A DNA stretch of 64,000 nucleotides from RGIG8244 sp045592785 (GTDB lineage Bacteria > Verrucomicrobiota > Lentisphaeria > Victivallales > UBA1829), in assembly GCA_045592785.1 (NCBI GenBank), contig JAZNVL010000038.1, positions 1 through 64,000 on the forward strand, in the 5' to 3' direction. Both the position numbers and the translations under genes were made by a program. This document shows, one piece after another, positions 25,650-33,331 of the stretch (its first letter is position 1; the number at the start of each line of letters is the position of its first letter). A model generated the notes under the pieces. That model was not told where the DNA came from and searched no databases. It was given only the letters and a program-made list of their open reading frames with translations.

Positions 25650-26957
25650 ATGGATAAGTTGAAACGCTGTAAACCATTGGACTTCCCCGTCAAAGCATTG
25701 CAATTCGGGTCCGGTAATTTCCTCCGCGCATTCGTGGATTGGATGCTCCACCGGATGAATCAGAACGGGACTTTTCAGGGATCGGTGCGGATCATTCAAT
25801 CAATGTCCTCCCGGACCGGTGAAATGATCAACGCCCAGGATGGATTGTTCCATGTGATCCGGCGCGGGGTGGAAAACGGCGAAAAACGGGACGAAATGGA
25901 ATTGATCGAAAGTGTGGAAAGCTGTATCAATGCCGTATCGGACCGGGAACAGATGAGACAGAGTGCGCTTCTCCCGGAATTGCGTTTCGTCTTTTCCAAT
26001 ACCACCGAAGCCGGGATCGAATACCGTCCCGATGCCGATACCTTCCCCGCAAAAGTCGCAGAAATCGTTACTGTACGTTGTCATGCCGGACTGCCGGGGC
26101 TGATCTTCATCCCCTGCGAACTCATTGAGCGGAACGGGGAAATTCTCAAAGAATGTACGCTGAAATACATTACCGATCCTGCTGTCCGGAACTATGTGGA
26201 AACAAAATGTATTTTCTGTAATACGCTGGTGGATCGTATCGTTTCCGGGTTCCCGAAAGGGGAGGTGGAACGCTATTGGGCGCAGGCAGGCGTGGAGGAT
26301 GATCTGCTCACCTGTTGTGAACCGTTCTTCTTTTTCGTGATTGAGGCTCCGGAACAAGTCCGCAAGGAACTGCCCGCGGATGCCTGCGGACTCAATGTTC
26401 TGTTCACGGACGATCTGACACCGTACCGGACCCGGAAAGTCCGTTTTCTCAACGGCGCCCACACCTCCACCGTTCTGGGTGCGCACATGGCAGGTATGAC
26501 GTTTGTGGATGAGATGGTGCGCGATGAGGTTTTCGGCGGAATCCTGCGGACCATTCTTTTTGAGGAAGTGTTGCCCACAGTGGCATTGCCGGACGATGAA
26601 AAACGAGCCTATGCGGAATCGGTACTGGAACGGTTTTCCAATCCGTTCGCCAATCACCGGCTGCTTTCCATTGCGCTCAATTCCGTTTCCAAATGGAAGG
26701 TGCGCGTTCTGCCCACCATTCTGGATTATGTGAAAATCAAAGGCGAACTGCCGGAACATCTCACATTGTCCATGGCGTATCTCATCGACTTCTACCGGAC
26801 TTGTGAGATTCAGGATTCCCCCGATGCGGTTGCGTTCTTCGCCGCGAAACCGACGGTGGAAGCGATCCTGGGCAATATCTCATTCTGGGGAATGGATCTG
26901 AACACGATCCCCGGATTCACCCGGAAAGTCAGAGAGGGAGTCAAAACAGAACAATGA
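25650..26957 (+). CDS. uxaB: tagaturonate reductase (altronate oxidoreductase)
   Basis: A 435-residue long-chain mannitol dehydrogenase family enzyme. It reduces tagaturonate with NADH to altronate in galacturonate breakdown. The N-terminal FGSGNFLRAFVDWM is the UxaB form of the nucleotide-binding start. The C-terminal domain has the catalytic stretch KVRFLNGAHTSTV (Lys, Asn, His of the family). Length is close to the usual about 480 or slightly shorter. It is preceded by AAAGGA and overlaps uxaA in an ATGA arrangement. The LacI-type gene downstream is its likely regulator. Confidence 0.92.
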   Translation: MDKLKRCKPLDFPVKALQFGSGNFLRAFVDWMLHRMNQNGTFQGSVRIIQSMSSRTGEMINAQDGLFHVIRRGVENGEKRDEMELIESVESCINAVSDREQMRQSALLPELRFVFSNTTEAGIEYRPDADTFPAKVAEIVTVRCHAGLPGLIFIPCELIERNGEILKECTLKYITDPAVRNYVETKCIFCNTLVDRIVSGFPKGEVERYWAQAGVEDDLLTCCEPFFFFVIEAPEQVRKELPADACGLNVLFTDDLTPYRTRKVRFLNGAHTSTVLGAHMAGMTFVDEMVRDEVFGGILRTILFEEVLPTVALPDDEKRAYAESVLERFSNPFANHRLLSIALNSVSKWKVRVLPTILDYVKIKGELPEHLTLSMAYLIDFYRTCEIQDSPDAVAFFAAKPTVEAILGNISFWGMDLNTIPGFTRKVREGVKTEQ

Positions 26958-28303
26958 TCATTCACCCCGACGATAATGTGGAAGTCCGCGACGACGGACA
27001 CAAGTATGCGCTCCGTGCCATTGCGGCTCATGAGAACGTGATCAAATACGGTATGCCCATCGGACATGCAACGCAAGCCATCGTCGCCGGTGAGCACGTC
27101 CACACCCATAACCTCGCCACCAATCTCTCCGGACTTCTGGAATATGCCTGGGAGGGCGGTATGGCTCCGCAGCAGACGTTATGCACTGAAACCTTCCAGG
27201 GCTTCCGGCGTCCGGATGGACAGGTGGGGATCCGCAATGACATCTGGATCGTGCCTACCGTGGGCTGTGTCAATGGGCTTGTGAACCGTCTTGCTGCAGC
27301 CACGGGTGCGATCCCGCTGTGTCATCCCTACGGCTGTTCTCAGATGGGCGGTGATCACGAAATGACAGCAGATCTCCTGGCGGCATTGGTCCGGAATCCC
27401 AATGCGGGCGGCGTGCTGGTGATCGGACTGGGTTGTGAAAACAATACGCTTGCCTCTTTCCGGGAACGGCTGGGGGATGTTTCTCTGTTGAATATCCGGT
27501 TCATGACGGCGCAGGAAGAGGAAGATGAATACGTCAAAGCTCTTGCATTGATCCGCGAACTGGAAGCGGCGCGGGTCACAACCCGTACCACGGTTCCCGT
27601 CTCCGAATTGAAAGTCGGGTTGAAATGCGGCGGCTCCGATGGCTTTTCCGGCTTGACCGCCAATCCGTTGTGCGGTAGATTTTCCGATTGGATCACGGCG
27701 CAGGGCGGGACCGCTGCATTGACGGAAGTCCCGGAGATGTTCGGGGCGGAAACGCTTCTGATGAAACGCGCGGTGTCGGAATCCGTGTTCCGTGATTGCG
27801 TGAAAATGATCAATGACTTCAAACAGTATTACGAAGATCATCATCAGGTGATCTATGAAAACCCGTCGCCGGGTAACAAAGCGGGCGGGATCACGACGTT
27901 GGAAGAAAAATCCCTGGGGTGTGTGCAGAAGGGCGGGACCAGTCCCGTTACCGCGGTACTGCCTTATGCCGCAAGACTCCATACGCCCGGATTGAATCTG
28001 GTCACCGGACCCGGCAATGATATCGTAGCCTGTACGGTCCTGGCGGCGGCGGGGTGTCACATGATCCTGTTCACCACCGGCAGAGGCAATCCCATGGGAT
28101 CCGTGATCCCCACGGTGAAGATCGCCACCAATCAGGTGTTGGCGGAAAAGAAGGCAAACTGGATCGACTGGGATGCGCAAAGTCATCCGGAAACGGCGGA
28201 ATTCGTGCAGTATGTCCTTGCTGTTGCCAATGGAAAAGAAACGGCGAGTGAACGGTTCGGTGACCGTCAGATCGCCATATTTAAAGATGGTGTCACACTT
28301 TGA
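26954..28303 (+). CDS. uxaA: altronate dehydratase
   Basis: A 449-residue Fe2+-dependent hydro-lyase that dehydrates altronate to 2-keto-3-deoxygluconate. An N-terminal SAF-like part (HENVIKYGMPIGHAT, EHVHTHNLATN) is followed by the catalytic domain: FQGFRRPDGQVGIRN, PTVGCVNG, PYGCSQMGGDHE and LKCGGSDGFSGLTANP, all UxaA/GarD family motifs. It starts inside the uxaB stop (ATGA), so both are translated together. The KDG kinase and aldolase needed next are not in this window. Confidence 0.93.
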   Translation: MIIHPDDNVEVRDDGHKYALRAIAAHENVIKYGMPIGHATQAIVAGEHVHTHNLATNLSGLLEYAWEGGMAPQQTLCTETFQGFRRPDGQVGIRNDIWIVPTVGCVNGLVNRLAAATGAIPLCHPYGCSQMGGDHEMTADLLAALVRNPNAGGVLVIGLGCENNTLASFRERLGDVSLLNIRFMTAQEEEDEYVKALALIRELEAARVTTRTTVPVSELKVGLKCGGSDGFSGLTANPLCGRFSDWITAQGGTAALTEVPEMFGAETLLMKRAVSESVFRDCVKMINDFKQYYEDHHQVIYENPSPGNKAGGITTLEEKSLGCVQKGGTSPVTAVLPYAARLHTPGLNLVTGPGNDIVACTVLAAAGCHMILFTTGRGNPMGSVIPTVKIATNQVLAEKKANWIDWDAQSHPETAEFVQYVLAVANGKETASERFGDRQIAIFKDGVTL

Positions 28304-28318
28304 TGCGGAGGGTATGAT

Positions 28319-29281
28319 ATGATCACATTGAAACAATTGGCGGAACTCTCCGGCTATTCGGTGCGGACGGTACAGCGTGTGCTGACCGGACAGGCTCATG
28401 TCATGCCGGAAAAACGGGAACGTATTCTTGCGCTTGCGAAACAGCATCAGTATGTGCCGAATATGGCGGCGCGGAGTCTCCGGCTGCAGAAAAAGAATTT
28501 TGTCGGTATCGTATTTGAAGACTTCAATATCAGTGCTTCGGTCCATAAACTGAATTGTCTGGATTCTCTCCTTGTTGAAAACGGGTATTTCCCCATGTTG
28601 GGGAATATCGGCGAACAGAATGGATTCCCCATCGAACAACTCCTGGCAAACTGGGCAGGTGTCACCGATTATGTGGTGGTCTTCGGCGGTCTGACAAGAA
28701 ATACCGGGGACCGGTTCCGCAATTATGTGGAACGTTATCCCATGAAGTTCATTTTTGTGGATGCGGGGACCGATGATCTTGGCGTCTCCATCAACGTGGA
28801 CCGGTCCGGCAGTGTGTATGATATGATCGTCAAACTGGATGCCATGGGATACCGGCATTTGCTGTATTGCGGTTCATTGGAGACCCGGAAAAAGGGCGTG
28901 AAAAAAGCGGAAGAAGATTCCGGAATCAAAATGAGGATCTCCCGGATCCAGATGCCTGAAAAAGAATTCTCCGCCGGGGAGAAGATCGGTGATGCCGTAA
29001 TGGCTTCCGGCGCGGATGTCGTCTTCTTCGATACCGACCGCCAGGCTTGCGGATTTTACCGTTACGCCGCAAAACATCATGTGGAGATCCCCGGGCAGAT
29101 CGCCGTCGTCGGATTCGACAACGATCCGTTTGCGGATCTGCTCAATCCGCCCCTTGCCACCCTGGCTCACCCGGCACAGGAACTGGCGCAGGAAGTTCTG
29201 GAAGTCATCCGGACCGGAACCCCGGCGGAACGCAAGCCGTTGAAAATGCGTTTTCTCCCCCGCGAATCGGTCAGCCGGTGA
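28319..29281 (+). CDS. LacI-family transcriptional regulator
   Basis: A 320-residue repressor-type protein. Residues 1-60 form the LacI helix-turn-helix (TLKQLAELSGYSVRTVQRVLTG, hinge YVPNMAARSLR), followed by a periplasmic-binding-protein-like domain (VGIVFEDFNIS, INVDRSGSVYDMI, GFDNDPFADLLNPPLATL). It lies 15 bases after uxaA in the same direction and probably senses a hexuronate intermediate and controls uxaBA. No clear palindromic operator was identified near 25600-25650. Confidence 0.88.
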   Translation: MITLKQLAELSGYSVRTVQRVLTGQAHVMPEKRERILALAKQHQYVPNMAARSLRLQKKNFVGIVFEDFNISASVHKLNCLDSLLVENGYFPMLGNIGEQNGFPIEQLLANWAGVTDYVVVFGGLTRNTGDRFRNYVERYPMKFIFVDAGTDDLGVSINVDRSGSVYDMIVKLDAMGYRHLLYCGSLETRKKGVKKAEEDSGIKMRISRIQMPEKEFSAGEKIGDAVMASGADVVFFDTDRQACGFYRYAAKHHVEIPGQIAVVGFDNDPFADLLNPPLATLAHPAQELAQEVLEVIRTGTPAERKPLKMRFLPRESVSR

Positions 29282-29310
29282 TTTTTTTCGAAAAAATCCA
29301 CTGCGGAAAG

Positions 29311-29338
29311 TTGATTTTTCCGGATCACAGTTTATACT
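29311..29338 (+). promoter_or_regulatory. promoter of the esterase gene
   Basis: TTGATT at 29311-29316, 16-base spacer, TATACT at 29333-29338, 40 bases before the ATG at 29378. GAAAGGA precedes the start codon. Confidence 0.65.
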
Positions 29339-29377
29339 ATTGCATATACGCTAATCGAAACGAAAGGATATAGTATT

Positions 29378-30184
29378 ATGCGTTTCCCTGATAACGAACC
29401 CATTCCCCTGTGGAATGGTCCTGCCCCGATGGCAATGGGGGATTCCCCCCAGGATATTCCCACCATTACCGCATTTTACCCCCGTGAATGGAAACGGAAC
29501 GGGAAAGCCGTGATCGTATTCCCCGGCGGCGGATACTGTAATCTGACCGCACACGAAGGCGATCCTTTTGCCATCTGGCTGGCAGAAAACGGGTTCACCG
29601 CATTCGTCTGCCGTTACCGGATCTGCAAAGGGGATCGCAAATACCACCATCCCGTCATGCTTTCCGATGCGCTCCGTGCCATCCGTATGGTCCGGTATCA
29701 TGCTGCCGATATGAAGATCCGCCCGGATATGATCGGGGCGATCGGCGGTTCCGCAGGAGCTCATCTTGCAGGCTGCTGCGGAAATCTTCATGAAATGGGA
29801 CTCCGTCAGGAAGGCGAGCCCGAAGAAACCGTCTCCGGACGTCCCGATTTCCTTGTTCTGTGTTATCCCGCCACCAGTTATTGCGAACCGTACCGTCACG
29901 AAGGTTCCGGCTTGAACCTGTACGGCGCCGATGCGGATCCGGAAACGATCCGGCTGCTTTCTCTGGAAAAGACGGCGACTGCCGATACACCCCAGACGTT
30001 CCTGTGGCACACCTGGACCGATCCCGATGTCAAGGTGATGAATTCCATTGCCTATGCGGCGCGTTTGACGGAATTGGGCGTACGCTGTGAACTTCACGTC
30101 TACGGGCGCGACGGACACGGCATCGGTCTGGCGGACGGGCACCCCTGGACTACCGAATGTCTCCGGTTCCTGAACGAACTGTAA
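29378..30184 (+). CDS. alpha/beta hydrolase, acetylxylan esterase-like
   Basis: A 268-residue alpha/beta hydrolase. The oxyanion-loop motif VIVFPGGGY is followed by the nucleophile elbow GGSAGAH (Ser at about residue 126), a catalytic Asp region (WTDPDV) and a C-terminal His (GRDGHGIGL). There is no signal peptide, so it is probably cytoplasmic. This BD-FAE/acetylxylan-esterase-type branch deacetylates oligosaccharides or other small esters. Together with the sialate O-acetylesterase at 3756-5774 it points to import and deacetylation of acetylated glycans. The exact substrate is unknown. Confidence 0.82.
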   Translation: MRFPDNEPIPLWNGPAPMAMGDSPQDIPTITAFYPREWKRNGKAVIVFPGGGYCNLTAHEGDPFAIWLAENGFTAFVCRYRICKGDRKYHHPVMLSDALRAIRMVRYHAADMKIRPDMIGAIGGSAGAHLAGCCGNLHEMGLRQEGEPEETVSGRPDFLVLCYPATSYCEPYRHEGSGLNLYGADADPETIRLLSLEKTATADTPQTFLWHTWTDPDVKVMNSIAYAARLTELGVRCELHVYGRDGHGIGLADGHPWTTECLRFLNEL

Positions 30185-30211
30185 GTATTATAATGTAAAA
30201 AGGGGAGGGGA

Positions 30212-31003
30212 TCAGCGGTCTGCGGTGATGACTTCCACGATCTCATCCAGACCGCGGAAGATCATATCCGGTTGATATGCGAACCGTGCCACATCTTCCA
30301 GCGCGGTCACACCGCTCAATACCAACGCCGTGTCAACGGCGGCTTCCACACCGGCAAGAATATCGGTATCCATCCGGTCGCCGATGATCAGCGTATCCAT
30401 ACTTTTCATGCCGATTCGTTTGACGGCGTGACGCATCATTATGGGGTTTGGTTTCCCCGGGAAATAAGGTTTGACTCCGGTGGAGAGTTCGATGGGCGCG
30501 ATCAATGCACCGGTGGCGGGAACGATCCCCACTTCGGTCGGACCGGTGAGGTCCGGATTGCAGCCGATGAGCTTTGCGCCTTTCTGCACCAGCAGTCCGG
30601 CTTTTTCGATCCGTTCGTAACTGTAGGTACGGGTTTCGCCCACCACCACATAATCCGGGTTGGTATCATTCATGGTGATGCCCCGTTCATACAGCGCGTT
30701 ATAAAGTCCGGCTTCTCCGATAACGTATGCGGAACACCCCGGTTTCTGCCGGGAGAGGAATTCGGCGGTCGCCAGTGCGCTGGTATAGAAATGTGTTTCA
30801 TCCACATCCAGCCCGAGCCGTTTGAGTTTTTCCTGCAGTTCCCTGGGAGTGCGTTCACTGGAATTGGTCAGAAAGAGAAAACTTTTTCCGTGATCATTGA
30901 GCCATTTTACGAAATCGGTGGCGCCGGGCAGCAGTCGGTTCCCGTGGTAAATGACACCGTCCATATCCATAATGAATCCGGCTTTGTCCTGAATGCGAAT
31001 CAT
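30212..31003 (-). CDS. HAD-IIA family sugar-phosphatase (NagD-like)
   Basis: A 263-residue phosphatase. Motif I FIMDMDGVIYHG contains the nucleophile Asp and the general acid Asp. Motif II is FLTNSSER, the cap domain follows, then GKPNP and motif IV IIGDRMDTDILAG. This order fits NagD/PGP-type HAD-IIA enzymes acting on small phosphate esters such as nucleotides or sugar phosphates. The ATG at 31003 is preceded by AAGGAG 9 bases upstream; the longer frame begins with an implausible hydrophobic run over non-coding DNA. It converges with the esterase gene (27 bases between stops). Confidence 0.88.
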   Translation of the reverse strand: MIRIQDKAGFIMDMDGVIYHGNRLLPGATDFVKWLNDHGKSFLFLTNSSERTPRELQEKLKRLGLDVDETHFYTSALATAEFLSRQKPGCSAYVIGEAGLYNALYERGITMNDTNPDYVVVGETRTYSYERIEKAGLLVQKGAKLIGCNPDLTGPTEVGIVPATGALIAPIELSTGVKPYFPGKPNPIMMRHAVKRIGMKSMDTLIIGDRMDTDILAGVEAAVDTALVLSGVTALEDVARFAYQPDMIFRGLDEIVEVITADR

Positions 31004-31217
31004 AATGTTGATCTCCTTTGTTGTATAATCCATAAAAATAATGTACATCAGAAAGGGGCAAAAAGCAAGCGTACTATGACAGAAAAGGAGAAAAAACAAA
31101 AAAAATCAAAAAAAATTAAAAAAGGTGTAAGATTTGTAAGTATATTATAACTAAAATGATGAGTAAATATTATGTAGTTTCTGCGTTCAAAAATCAGAGA
31201 AAAATCGAAAAAAATCT

Positions 31218-31245
31218 TGCAAAATTGAGAAACTGGTGTATATTA
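31218..31245 (+). promoter_or_regulatory. promoter of the HU gene
   Basis: TTGCAA at 31218-31223, 16 bases, TATATT at 31240-31245, 45 bases before the ATG at 31290. The upstream stretch 31080-31217 is very A-rich (AAAAAAT tracts), like an UP element. The AT-rich stretch 31004-31217 holds nothing else I can identify. Confidence 0.75.
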
Positions 31246-31289
31246 CAATGAGCATACAATTAACCTTAAACCTCGGAAGGATCAAGAAA

Positions 31290-31577
31290 ATGTCTCTTAC
31301 AAAACGTGAGATTGCGAAAAAGGTCGCAGAAAAAATTGGAGCAACGCAAACCGACGCAGCCGCCGCCGTTCAGGCAACATTCGACATCATGGTCGAAGAA
31401 CTGAAGAACTGTGGACACATCGAACTTCGTGGATTTGGTGTCTTCGAAATCAAAACCCGCAAAGCGTGCATTGGCCGTAATCCCAAGAAGCCCGATGATG
31501 TCGTTCAGATCCCTGCCCGCAAGATCGTGAAATTCCGCGCAGGCAAAGAACTGGCGGCTGTTTTGGAAAACGCCTGA
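31290..31577 (+). CDS. HU/IHF-family DNA-binding protein
   Basis: A 95-residue nucleoid protein. It starts SLTKREIAKKVAEKIG and has the dimerisation and arm regions of the family (IELRGFGVFEIK, ACIGRNPKKPDD, PARKIVKFRAGKEL). It bends DNA and organises the nucleoid. The ATG at 31290 has GGAAGGATC upstream. The promoter at 31218-31245 lies inside the longer open frame and excludes the upstream Met. A terminator at 31617-31646 follows. Confidence 0.93.
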   Translation: MSLTKREIAKKVAEKIGATQTDAAAAVQATFDIMVEELKNCGHIELRGFGVFEIKTRKACIGRNPKKPDDVVQIPARKIVKFRAGKELAAVLENA

Positions 31578-31616
31578 TATACAGGTTGTATGCGAACCCT
31601 GTGAAGGGTATGAGTG

Positions 31617-31646
31617 ACGGCAGGTCTCCCTGCCGTTATTTTTTTT
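31617..31646 (+). terminator. rho-independent terminator after the HU gene
   Basis: ACGGCAGG (31617-31624), a 4-base loop and CCTGCCGT (31629-31636), followed by TATTTTTTTT. The next gene starts only 15 bases after the T-run, so partial read-through may feed it. Confidence 0.88.
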
Positions 31647-31660
31647 ACGGAGCATAATGT

Positions 31661-32617
31661 ATGAGCAAGAAAAAGAAAGAAATGCCCAAGCTTCTGATTT
31701 GGATACAGTATAGCCTTTTCCTCGTCGGGATCGGGATCATTCGTGCACTTCCGTTGTCCGTCGCCTATGCCGTCGGAAAATGCGTCGCTTCTCTGTTGTT
31801 CGTTGTTGACCGGAAACATGCGGGCCGTGCCGTGCGGCACGTCCTGCACAGCGGGATCCGTACCAATCGCCGTGATGCACGCAAATTGGCGTATGCTTCC
31901 TTTATCCACATGATCAAAGTCTTCGTTGAGATCGTGAAGTTTGACCAGATCGTCAATAAGGATAATATCCACGAATACATCAAAGTCGCTTCCGATTCTT
32001 GCAGCAGAAAAATGCTGTCTCCCGAATCCACCTGTCAGATCATTCTTGCCACCGGACACCTGGGCAACTGGGAACTCGCCGGCGGTACACACAGCGAATT
32101 GACCGGATTGCCCATGACATCCATTATGCGCCCCCTTGCCAACTACAAGATCGGTGAATATTTTTACCGGAAACGCAGCTCGTTCCAGCATACCACGTTC
32201 TCCAAGGAAAAAGGTTTGCGTCCCTTCTTTGCCGCTGAAAAAGCAGGGGGGACCCTTGCGATCGTGGCGGATCAGCATGCGACTTCAAAGGAAGGCATTG
32301 AGGTCACATTCTTCGGGCATCCTGCCCGTGCTCATGCAACGCCCGCTCTGCTTCATTTGAAGTCGGGTATTCCCATCGCCATGCCCTACCTTATCCGCAA
32401 AGACGACAAGTTCCACTTTGAATATCATTGCGAAGAACCTTTTGTTTACGTTCCCACCGGGGATAAACAGCAGGATGTCAAGAACATCGTTCAGATGTAT
32501 ACCGATAGGATCGAAAAAGCTGTACGGCGTTTTCCGGAACAATGGCTCTGGTCGCACCGTCGCTGGCTCGATTGCAACCGCGGTGTATATAAACCCACAA
32601 CGCAAGAAGGTGAATGA
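31661..32617 (+). CDS. lysophospholipid/lipid A acyltransferase family protein (LpxL-like)
   Basis: A 318-residue inner-membrane acyltransferase of the LpxL/LpxM (HtrB/MsbB) family. These add secondary acyl chains to lipid A. One N-terminal membrane segment (IWIQYSLFLVGIGIIRALPL) precedes the catalytic H-x4-E motif (GHLGNWE). Later blocks match the family (VADQHATSKEGIEVTFFG, PEQWLWSHRRW). It supports an LPS-bearing envelope. It begins just after the HU terminator, with GGAG upstream, and is followed 3 bases later by rpe. Confidence 0.88.
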   Translation: MSKKKKEMPKLLIWIQYSLFLVGIGIIRALPLSVAYAVGKCVASLLFVVDRKHAGRAVRHVLHSGIRTNRRDARKLAYASFIHMIKVFVEIVKFDQIVNKDNIHEYIKVASDSCSRKMLSPESTCQIILATGHLGNWELAGGTHSELTGLPMTSIMRPLANYKIGEYFYRKRSSFQHTTFSKEKGLRPFFAAEKAGGTLAIVADQHATSKEGIEVTFFGHPARAHATPALLHLKSGIPIAMPYLIRKDDKFHFEYHCEEPFVYVPTGDKQQDVKNIVQMYTDRIEKAVRRFPEQWLWSHRRWLDCNRGVYKPTTQEGE

Positions 32618-32620
32618 GCT

Positions 32621-33331
32621 ATGAATATTCAACCTGTGCAGAATCTTCCCGCCGACCGTATCCTGGTTTCTCCGTCTGTTCTCGCTGCTGATTTTTCCGC
32701 ACTGGGGGATGAACTCCAGCGTGTGGAAAAAGGCGGTGCCGATTTGATCCACCTGGACGTCATGGACGGACATTTTGTTCCGAATCTCACCATCGGGCCC
32801 GCGCTGATCGCTTCGCTCCGCAAGAAATGTACGATCCCGTTTGATGTACACCTGATGATTACCAATCCCCTGCGTTATGTGGAAGCATTCGCAAAAGCGG
32901 GTGCCGACCATATCACGTTCCATATCGAAGCCGATGATGATCCCGTGAAGACCATCGAAGCAATCCACAATGCCGGCCTTTCCGCCGGGATCACGTTGAA
33001 ACCCGGAACGCCCGCCTCCGCCCTCAAGCCGGTGATCGGTATGGTGGAAATGGTGTTGATCATGACAGTGGAACCCGGATTCGGCGGACAATCCTTCATG
33101 GCGGATCAGGTCGCAAAAGCCGCAGAGATCCGGCAGATGCTTGCCGAGGCCGGGCATACCGCTCACATCGAAGCCGATGGCGGTGTCAATGGCGAAAACG
33201 CGGTCATGCTGGCGAAGGCGGGCGTGAATATCCTCGTCGCAGGTACCAGTGTGTTCCGGCATCCGCAGGGTGCGGCATTTGCCATTGACGGACTTCATCA
33301 GGCTTCTCAATATCTCCCCTGCAATGCGTGA
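32621..33331 (+). CDS. rpe: ribulose-phosphate 3-epimerase
   Basis: A 236-residue TIM-barrel enzyme of the pentose phosphate pathway. It interconverts ribulose 5-phosphate and xylulose 5-phosphate. Signature segments: VSPSVLAADF, LIHLDVMDGHFVPN (metal-ligand His and Asp), PFDVHLMI, MTVEPGFGGQSF and EADGGVN. Its last 8 bases overlap the start of the radical SAM gene. Confidence 0.96.
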   Translation: MNIQPVQNLPADRILVSPSVLAADFSALGDELQRVEKGGADLIHLDVMDGHFVPNLTIGPALIASLRKKCTIPFDVHLMITNPLRYVEAFAKAGADHITFHIEADDDPVKTIEAIHNAGLSAGITLKPGTPASALKPVIGMVEMVLIMTVEPGFGGQSFMADQVAKAAEIRQMLAEAGHTAHIEADGGVNGENAVMLAKAGVNILVAGTSVFRHPQGAAFAIDGLHQASQYLPCNA

